From NCBI GenBank assembly GCA_021775525.1, contig JAJFHQ010000063.1:1-56866 (forward strand): a DNA stretch of 56,866 bases, in the 5' to 3' direction. Under the pieces are notes generated by a model. That model did no database searches, was not told where the DNA came from, and saw only the letters and a list, made by a program, of their open reading frames with translations. The translations under genes were made by a program, and so were the position numbers. Source of the stretch: Hyphomicrobiales bacterium (lineage in GTDB: Bacteria; Pseudomonadota; Alphaproteobacteria; Rhizobiales; Methyloligellaceae). Shown here piece by piece: positions 51,634 to 56,866 of this stretch (position 1 is its first letter; each line of letters begins with the position of its first letter).

Positions 51634-52713
51634 CTAGTCAACGGCGTCGGCAATGGCTTTGGAGCATGTAAGCATATCCGCCCGTCCTCCAAGATCACGT
51701 GTGCGCAGACTTTCCTTGGCCAAAACGGTCTCAATAGCCCTGACGATTGCATCAGCCGCTTGAATGTGCCCCAGATGCTCAAGCATCATTGCCGCTGTCC
51801 ATATCTGGCCTACCGGGTTGGCTATTCCCTGCCCCGCAATGTCGGGAGCCGAACCATGCACCGGTTCGAACAGCGAGGGAAATTTTCGTTCCGGATTGAT
51901 ATTTCCAGCAGGCGCGATTCCGATGGTGCCGGTGCAGGCGGGGCCCAAATCCGACAGGATATCGCCGAACAGGTTGGACGCCACTACAACGTCGAAGCGA
52001 TCTGGGTTGAGCACGAAATGGGCGGCGAGAATATCGATGTGATACTTGTCTTGGCGCACATCGGGAAACTCTTTCGCCATCTCCTCAACACGTTCGTCCC
52101 AGTAGGGCATAGTGATGGCGATGCCGTTGGACTTGGTGGCAGACGTCAGGTGTTTCTTCTCACGCTTTTGTGCCAGCTCGAAAGCGTAGCGCAGAATCCG
52201 GTCGACGCCGTATCGCGTCATCACCGTTTCCTGCACGCAAAACTCCCTCTCCGTCCCTTCAAAGATACGCCCGCCGATGGAGGAATATTCCCCCTCGGTG
52301 TTCTCACGCACCACCCAGAAGTCGATCTCGCCCGGAGTGCGCCCTGCGAGCGGCGCCGGCACACCGGGCATGAGGCGAACGGGGCGCAGATTTACATACT
52401 GGTCAAAGTCGCGCCGGAACAAAATGAGCGAGCCCCACAGTGAAACATGATCCGGCACCGTCTCGGGCCAACCCACCGCGCCGAAGAAGATAGCGTCATG
52501 GCCTTCGATCTGCGCTTTCCAGTCATCGGGCATCATCTGGCCGTGCTTGGCGTAATAGTCGCAGTTGGCGAAATCGAAATCATCTAAGCGCAAGTCGAGA
52601 TTGTATTTCTTCGCTGCCACCTCCAGCACGCGGACCCCTTCGGGTACGACTTCCTTGCCTATCCCGTCTCCGGGTATCACGGCGATTCGATTTGCATTTG
52701 TGCTGGCTGACAT
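51634..52713 (-). CDS. Tartrate/D-malate dehydrogenase-type decarboxylating dehydrogenase
   Basis: The 359-residue protein belongs to the isocitrate/isopropylmalate dehydrogenase family: IAVIPGDGIGKEVVPEGVRV at the N-terminus, WVVRENTEGEYSSIGGRIFE, TSATKSNGIAITMPYWDERV, VVASNLFGDILSDLGPACTG and FEPVHGSAPDIAGQGIANP. The local sequences are closest to the TtuC/D-malate group, which oxidise tartrate or D-malate with NAD+ and Mn2+. No leuB or leuCD neighbours are present, which fits catabolism rather than leucine synthesis. The stretch between it and the divergent 94-residue gene holds a CtrA-type site. Confidence 0.9.
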   Translation of the reverse strand: MSASTNANRIAVIPGDGIGKEVVPEGVRVLEVAAKKYNLDLRLDDFDFANCDYYAKHGQMMPDDWKAQIEGHDAIFFGAVGWPETVPDHVSLWGSLILFRRDFDQYVNLRPVRLMPGVPAPLAGRTPGEIDFWVVRENTEGEYSSIGGRIFEGTEREFCVQETVMTRYGVDRILRYAFELAQKREKKHLTSATKSNGIAITMPYWDERVEEMAKEFPDVRQDKYHIDILAAHFVLNPDRFDVVVASNLFGDILSDLGPACTGTIGIAPAGNINPERKFPSLFEPVHGSAPDIAGQGIANPVGQIWTAAMMLEHLGHIQAADAIVRAIETVLAKESLRTRDLGGRADMLTCSKAIADAVD

Positions 52714-52804
52714 GAAATGCGTCCCCCTTATGTCTGGTTGTTGCCAAGGGGTGTCGCCAATGGAGCGTCAGATGTCAATTATCTGGCTGGGGCGAAAAAC
52801 ATGG

Positions 52805-52820
52805 TTAATCGGATTTTAAC
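52805..52820 (+). promoter_or_regulatory. CtrA-type binding site
   Basis: TTAA-TCGGATT-TTAAC exactly matches the alphaproteobacterial CtrA consensus TTAA-N7-TTAA(C). It lies 23 bp before the ATG at 52843 and 92 bp before the divergent dehydrogenase gene. No transcript start is known. Confidence 0.6.
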
Positions 52821-52842
52821 AGCCCCGGTGCAACAGTGCGGA

Positions 52843-53127
52843 ATGACTCCGATTCCGCTGACCCGTGCGGAGCGTTCCGCACTGAACAAGATCGTAAGGC
52901 TGAATGGAAGCTGCACCCGCAGACGTCTTTCGACCGCCCGGGCACAACGCTTCATTCAGCTTGGCCTGCTACTGGATTTCAGGGGTGAATATCACCTCAC
53001 ACTCAAGGGCCAGGTCGAGGTCTTGCGGCAGCGCTACCGCGGCATCCGCCGCAGGCCTCAACCCATCACAATCTCGGAGAAAACCGGCTCCATGCTGGAC
53101 ACGAAGTTGTTTGACAAAACTGCCTGA
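52843..53127 (+). CDS. Small basic protein of unknown function
   Basis: The 94-residue protein from the ATG at 52843 begins MTPIPLTRAERSALNKIVRL and has a basic, helical N-terminal half and a C-terminal YHLTLKGQVEVLRQRYRGIR segment; it may be a winged-helix-like or DNA-binding protein but no motif is decisive. An upstream ATG at 52801 would add 14 residues but would place the start ahead of the CtrA-type site at 52805, so the later start is preferred. It is divergent from the dehydrogenase gene. Confidence 0.55.
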   Translation: MTPIPLTRAERSALNKIVRLNGSCTRRRLSTARAQRFIQLGLLLDFRGEYHLTLKGQVEVLRQRYRGIRRRPQPITISEKTGSMLDTKLFDKTA

Positions 53128-53275
53128 TCCATTTCGTCACTCCCGCTCAAACGGGCGATGACCGGCCGCTCAAAAAACGGCGGGACCTGAAAAGGCCCCG
53201 CAGGGAGGTTGGTTCAGTGGTTCAAAAAGCTCCGGTTTATTGATGTTCCGGAGCGTGGCCAATCGCATTTTTTCT

Positions 53276-53377
53276 TCAGGTAAAAAGAGCAAAAGCGATG
53301 GCAGCGGCGGCGATGATCACCACCAGTGATAACCCTGTCCAGATAAGGGCACGGGCATCAGGGGATTGAGTATCCAT
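53276..53377 (-). CDS. 33-residue single-TM small protein
   Basis: A frame with GGAGG about 6 nt before its ATG encodes MDTQSPDARALIWTGLSLVV, then IIAAAAIAFALFT. It has one membrane helix and a short polar N-tail. It sits alone in the 395-bp gap between the small basic gene and ppa. No named family is recognised. Confidence 0.6.
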   Translation of the reverse strand: MDTQSPDARALIWTGLSLVVIIAAAAIAFALFT

Positions 53378-53522
53378 CTGGTCCTCCAATCCGATGCGCA
53401 AGGCCTGCTTCGACGCGGAAAGGCCCGCGACTGAGTTGTTCCGCAAGCCAAAATCTTAGTTTTGGCCTGGAAGGATCATACTACTATTGTCTAATAGCCA
53501 CAAGTATAATAGCGAAGCCGCC

Positions 53523-54050
53523 CTAGTCCTTGGCGCGCTCCATGGAATCGCGAATGAACTTGTGTGCCTCTTCCGCTTCGCCCCAACGTACAATTTTGAC
53601 CCATTTGTCCTTTTCCAGGTCCTTGTAATGCTCGAAGAAATGGCCGATCTGATCGATCAGGATTTCCGGCAAGTCGCGATAGGAAGATATCTCGCGATAA
53701 AAAGGCGAGAGATCGTCGTGGGGCACGGCGAGAATTTTTTCATCCAGTCCCTTCTCGTCCTGCATGACCAGCACGCCGATTGGGCGTGAGCGGATAATCG
53801 CACCGGGCATTACCGGCACCTGCCCGACAACGAGGATGTCCGTGGGATCGCCATCCTCAGACAGGGTGTGCGGCAGGAAACCGTAATTGGCCGGATAGTG
53901 CATTGGTGTGTGCAGGAAGCGATCGACGACCATGGCGCCGCTCTCCTTGTCGAGTTCATATTTGATCGGCATGCCCCCAAGCGGGATTTCTATGATCGCA
54001 TTGATGTCGTAAGGCGGGTTTTGGCCGACGGGAATAGCTTCAATACGCAT
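53523..54050 (-). CDS. ppa: Inorganic pyrophosphatase
   Basis: The 175-residue family I enzyme hydrolyses pyrophosphate in the cytoplasm. It shows MRIEAIPVGQNPPYDINAII, IEIPLGGMPIKYELDKESGA, MHYPANYGFLPHTLSEDGDPTD (the catalytic DGDPTD with metal-binding Asp), and IRSRPIGVLVMQDEKGLDEK. Length matches the bacterial form. The ATG at 54050 is the family start. Confidence 0.97.
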   Translation of the reverse strand: MRIEAIPVGQNPPYDINAIIEIPLGGMPIKYELDKESGAMVVDRFLHTPMHYPANYGFLPHTLSEDGDPTDILVVGQVPVMPGAIIRSRPIGVLVMQDEKGLDEKILAVPHDDLSPFYREISSYRDLPEILIDQIGHFFEHYKDLEKDKWVKIVRWGEAEEAHKFIRDSMERAKD

Positions 54051-54392
54051 GGGTGACTGTCCTTTTCTACCCTCAAACGGGTGCGTGTTTCAGTTTGGCG
54101 TGCGTGTATGGCAGCATTCAAGCCCTACTTGCGTACCGTGACCGGGCAGGCGCTTTTGACCGGCAGTCACATGACTCAGGAGGCTAATATACCCCCAGGC
54201 AATGCGACAGCGCAGGACGCTGTAAACCGCGCTCAAGTTGTGAAGAGATATGGCCGAGTTTAAGGGAGGTTTGGAGGGAGGTGACAAAGTCTTTTCACGT
54301 CCGCTCTAGGGGGTAATGCGGACGTTTCAAGCTGAGTGGTTCCATGTCTGCTAAGGACCCAAACCGGACAATTTAACTCTCTGAAGCAAGTC
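54051..54392. other. Intergenic region with dispersed repeat
   Basis: This 342-bp stretch between ppa and the MOSC gene contains a dispersed palindrome (54297-54325) and a neighbouring ATGTCTGC half-arm at 54344. A 60-codon forward frame at 54081 has no recognisable domain and was not accepted. Confidence 0.5.
54297..54325. repeat. Dispersed palindromic repeat, copy 5 (perfect arms, covaried)
   Basis: Perfect 8-bp arms ACGTCCGC (54297-54304) and GCGGACGT (54318-54325) flank TCTAGGGGGTAAT. Compared with copy 4, both paired bases at the second position have changed together (T-A to C-G), so pairing is preserved. Confidence 0.75.
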
Positions 54393-55115
54393 TCAGTTAT
54401 GCCAAAAGGATATTAAAGCTCTTTTCAGGATGGTTGAAAACGACATGGTGATGGGAATGATCTCATCGCCTTGCCTGATCACACCCCCATGGAAACAGCG
54501 CACGCAAATCCCTGAACGCCCGACCAGTGCTTTAACGACGCCAGCCTCCGTAATCGTCTGCAGATGGAGGCAGGGCGGGCGAGGCCTGTCATAAACAAAT
54601 TTGGCGTCTCCGATCTGGAAGCGTTTTCCAACGAACTGTTCAATAGCGATATTGCGTGTGACGATGTTGCGCCGGTGGACACCATTGCTGAAGTCGATAC
54701 CAGTCTCGCGTTCCATGTCATCGAGGTCTTCCTGCGCGATGATGGTGACCTGACATTCATCCTTCTCACTCCAAAATCCACAACCTTCACAGTAGCGGTC
54801 GCCGCGAAGTCCCCTGCGGGCAACAGCTTCAATCTCATCTACTTCCTGCATTGGTGCACTTCCCTGGGAAGTTACAAATAAGCCCGCCACTACTGGCGTT
54901 CCTTCATATGGGGCAGATCGGGAAGTCCGGTCCAAAGCGTCAACCGAAATCGGGGCATGCGCATTCAATGACGGCTCTTTGTCAGGCGGCTTCTGTTCAG
55001 CATCATCGTCCGGTGCCTTCAGGCGTCCCGACAGGCTGACGAGGGTCACGATAGCCCAGAGAGCGGCCATCGCAGCCAGGAGCGCAATCAGCAGTTCCTG
55101 CAGCTCGTTCCACAT
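54393..55115 (-). CDS. Membrane-anchored MOSC domain protein
   Basis: The 240-residue protein has one N-terminal TM helix (LLIALLAAMAALWAIVTLVS), a polar linker, and a C-terminal MOSC domain (about 75-225): ARRGLRGDRYCEGCGFW, QVTIIAQEDLDDME, RRNIVTRNIAIEQFVGKRF and RPPCLHLQTI with the conserved Cys that contacts sulfur in MOSC sulfurtransferases. Two further Cys-x-x-Cys pairs (CEGC and CVRC) could bind a metal. A role in handling sulfur or molybdenum cofactor is inferred from the fold. Confidence 0.85.
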   Translation of the reverse strand: MWNELQELLIALLAAMAALWAIVTLVSLSGRLKAPDDDAEQKPPDKEPSLNAHAPISVDALDRTSRSAPYEGTPVVAGLFVTSQGSAPMQEVDEIEAVARRGLRGDRYCEGCGFWSEKDECQVTIIAQEDLDDMERETGIDFSNGVHRRNIVTRNIAIEQFVGKRFQIGDAKFVYDRPRPPCLHLQTITEAGVVKALVGRSGICVRCFHGGVIRQGDEIIPITMSFSTILKRALISFWHN

Positions 55116-55170
55116 TCGATTCTATCCAGCCGCGTTCAAAAAATCACGGGTCATGAGAGTGTCCACAAAG

Positions 55171-55206
55171 AGAAAAGGCAACCGGCGGATCATCCGCCAG
55201 TTGCCT
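55171..55206 (-). terminator. Rho-independent terminator of symporter gene
   Basis: On the minus strand, GGCAACTGGCGGAT and ATCCGCCGGTTGCC pair with one T-G wobble position and a one-base loop, followed by TTTTCTC. It lies 64 bp after the symporter stop. Confidence 0.85.
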
Positions 55207-55269
55207 CTCTTCAATCGAGTTCGGGGGAGACCCGCGTCTCGATTTTGATCGCAAAGAATGGTGTTGGTA

Positions 55270-56556
55270 TCACACCTCCGCGACCCGGTTGTAGGCTTCC
55301 TCGTCCAGTTCACCTTCACTCTTGGCAATGAGCACGGAGACCATCAGGTCACCGGTCACGTTGACGGTTGTCCGCGCCATGTCGAGAATTCGGTCGATAC
55401 CGGCAATCACCGCCAGACCTTCCAAAGGCAACCCAACGGATGTGAGTACCAGTGACAACATGATCAAACCGGCACCGGGCACCCCGGCACTACCGATCGA
55501 GGCCAGCGTGGATGTCAGAATGATCGTGATGTACTGGCCGGTGGTCAGGTCGATCCCGAAAGCCTGCGCGACAAACAATGCCGCCACTCCCTGGTAAAGG
55601 GCCGTACCGTCCATGTTGATGGTTGCCCCCAGCGGAAGCACGAAGCTGGATACGGGCTTCGAAACTCCCAGATTGGTCCGGGCGCACTCCATGGTCACAG
55701 GCAGGGTGCCTGAGCTGCTGGTTGTTGTAAACGCAACAGCCTGGGCGTCAATGATACCGCGCCAGTAACGGATGGGGTTGAGTCGTGCGGTCATCATGAT
55801 ACCCCCGAACGTCAACGTCAGCAGGACGTGCAGGATACAGCCGACATACACACCGAGAATGACCTTGCTCAGCGGCAGCAACACTTCGAGGCCATACTTG
55901 CCAGCGACCCAGGCCATAAGGGCAAACACACCGTAAGGGGCGAACGCCATGACCATATGGGTCATTTTGTACATAATCTCGGCAAAAGACTCGAAGACGT
56001 TGGCAACCGGCTTGCCCTTTTCCCCGGCAAGATTGATTGCGACACCGAGCATCAGCGCGAAGACGATGATCTGCAGAATAGCCCCCGAGGACATGGCCTT
56101 GATCGGGTTCTTGGGAACCATGTTCAGCAGAGTTTGAATGAACGATGGCGCCTCTTTTGCAGCAGTTGCTTCGGCTGGTAGATCCATATTCAGACCAACG
56201 CCGGGTTCCAACAAGGTCCCTATGATCAAGCCGATGGTTATGGCGACTGCTGTTGTCAGCAGATAGATGAAAAACGATTTGAGGCCGATCCGGCCCATTT
56301 TCTGGATGTCATCCATCGAACAGATACCGACGACCAGTGACGAGAAAACGAGTGGTACAATCAGCATCTTGATGAGATTGATGAACAGTGAACCGATCGG
56401 CTTGATCAGTTCCGCGTTTGGTCCGAGAACGCTGCCGACAATGACGCCCAGGACCAACGCTATGATAATTTTCTGCCAGAGTTTCAAGCTCGTCCAGAAA
56501 CCGAACGGCCCTCCTTTGCGCGTCGGCTTCAAAGGATCAGTATGCGTTTTGGCCAT
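55270..56556 (-). CDS. Dicarboxylate/amino acid:cation symporter (DAACS family)
   Basis: The 428-residue inner-membrane carrier has the DctA/GltP hallmarks: hairpin TTSSSGTLPVTMECARTNLG, GATINMDGTALYQGVAALFV in TM7, and SIGSAGVPGAGLIMLSLVLT in hairpin 2. It imports C4-dicarboxylates or acidic amino acids with Na+ or H+. The ATG at 56556 has GGAGG about 8 nt upstream; a TTG two codons earlier is weaker. A strong terminator follows, so it is likely monocistronic. Confidence 0.96.
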   Translation of the reverse strand: MAKTHTDPLKPTRKGGPFGFWTSLKLWQKIIIALVLGVIVGSVLGPNAELIKPIGSLFINLIKMLIVPLVFSSLVVGICSMDDIQKMGRIGLKSFFIYLLTTAVAITIGLIIGTLLEPGVGLNMDLPAEATAAKEAPSFIQTLLNMVPKNPIKAMSSGAILQIIVFALMLGVAINLAGEKGKPVANVFESFAEIMYKMTHMVMAFAPYGVFALMAWVAGKYGLEVLLPLSKVILGVYVGCILHVLLTLTFGGIMMTARLNPIRYWRGIIDAQAVAFTTTSSSGTLPVTMECARTNLGVSKPVSSFVLPLGATINMDGTALYQGVAALFVAQAFGIDLTTGQYITIILTSTLASIGSAGVPGAGLIMLSLVLTSVGLPLEGLAVIAGIDRILDMARTTVNVTGDLMVSVLIAKSEGELDEEAYNRVAEV

Positions 56557-56866
56557 CGCCAAATCCTCCCGTGAGATAGGCCCAAAACGGCGCCATAATC
56601 AGACAGCGCCGCGTGCTCCCAAGCACTCGGGTCTGAACTCTCAAAGTCGGCTCGACTGGATATCAGGGACTAAGCTATTAATGTCTGTGGCAAGCGGGCC
56701 AGAACTTACCGGTCATGAAGCTAATGCAGCCACTGTGGACCAGAATCACGAATTTCACCCCATGACGTATAAATATTGCTCACTTTCCCCCCGGGACAGC
56801 CAGAAATATACTATGGCGGGCCCAAATCCGGCCATGATAACCAGAGAATTCAAACCGTCCCCAATT
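56557..56866. other. Upstream region of the symporter gene, window end
   Basis: The final 310 bp hold no supported gene or RNA. It must include the symporter promoter, but no clear box pair was found. Confidence 0.5.

Noticed and set aside
54081..54263. Forward 60-codon frame between ppa and the MOSC gene
   Set aside because: No family resemblance and no clear ribosome-binding site; it lies in spacer next to a repeat. Kept only as a weak possibility.

Overview
The window is chromosomal DNA of an alphaproteobacterium, most likely of the order Hyphomicrobiales or a close relative. The evidence is the gene content: the block DUF2948 - hisD - UPF0262 - low-molecular-weight phosphatase - infA - maf - yacG, a PodJ-like polar protein with Sel1 repeats and a peptidoglycan-binding end, a TauE/SafE-TIGR02186 pair, DUF6460, PdeM, and CtrA-type TTAA-N7-TTAA sites. 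Species cannot be named from what is seen here.

Layout. 1-1190: the end of a propeller-like accessory gene, two copies of a small palindromic repeat, then a terminator and tRNA-Phe (minus strand). 1429-7115: housekeeping genes on the minus strand (yacG, maf, infA, LMW phosphatase, UPF0262, hisD, DUF2948, murA, and a 49-residue GTG-start ORF). 7142-9354: a coupled pair encoding a TPR/outer-membrane barrel protein and a FecR-peptidase S74 fusion. 9706-9780: tRNA-Thr(GGT). 9854-22337: a stretch bounded by two decayed copies of the tRNA-Thr 3' half. It holds a thioredoxin-like/2OG-Fe oxygenase fusion, a GGDEF-EAL protein, a secreted RTX heme peroxidase facing its probable type I exporter (HlyD and ABC), a GGCT-like protein, RidA and an ICL/PEP-mutase-family enzyme, with most of the dispersed palindromes between them. 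It looks like an old accessory island.

22423-33621: two mechanosensitive channels (DUF3772-MscS and MscL); an acetate-type regulation and uptake cluster (CrbS-like SSF-histidine kinase, LuxR-type response regulator, DUF4212 subunit and VC_2705-type symporter); a proline iminopeptidase and YjbQ. 33626-44336: envelope and polarity genes (coiled-coil periplasmic protein, PodJ-like protein, TauE/SafE-TIGR02186 pair), a PdeM homologue that has lost several metal-ligand histidines, DUF6460, a MATE exporter and two SH3-type exported proteins. 44351-48188: D-glutamate/dipeptide metabolism (dgcN-dgcA), an ArsC-family protein, pyrD and DUF952. 48339-56866: a LexA-like S24 regulator with a clear sigma-70-type promoter, a TauE-like permease, a cold-shock protein, several very small membrane proteins, a tartrate/D-malate-type dehydrogenase, a CtrA-boxed small gene, ppa, a membrane-anchored MOSC protein and a dicarboxylate/amino acid symporter.

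The most unusual things are the FecR-S74 fusion coupled to a TPR-barrel protein, the tRNA-Thr-bounded island, the covarying palindromic repeat family, the PdeM homologue with degenerate active-site motifs, and several small genes easily missed by annotation. No CRISPR array, complete insertion sequence, integrase or rRNA operon was seen.
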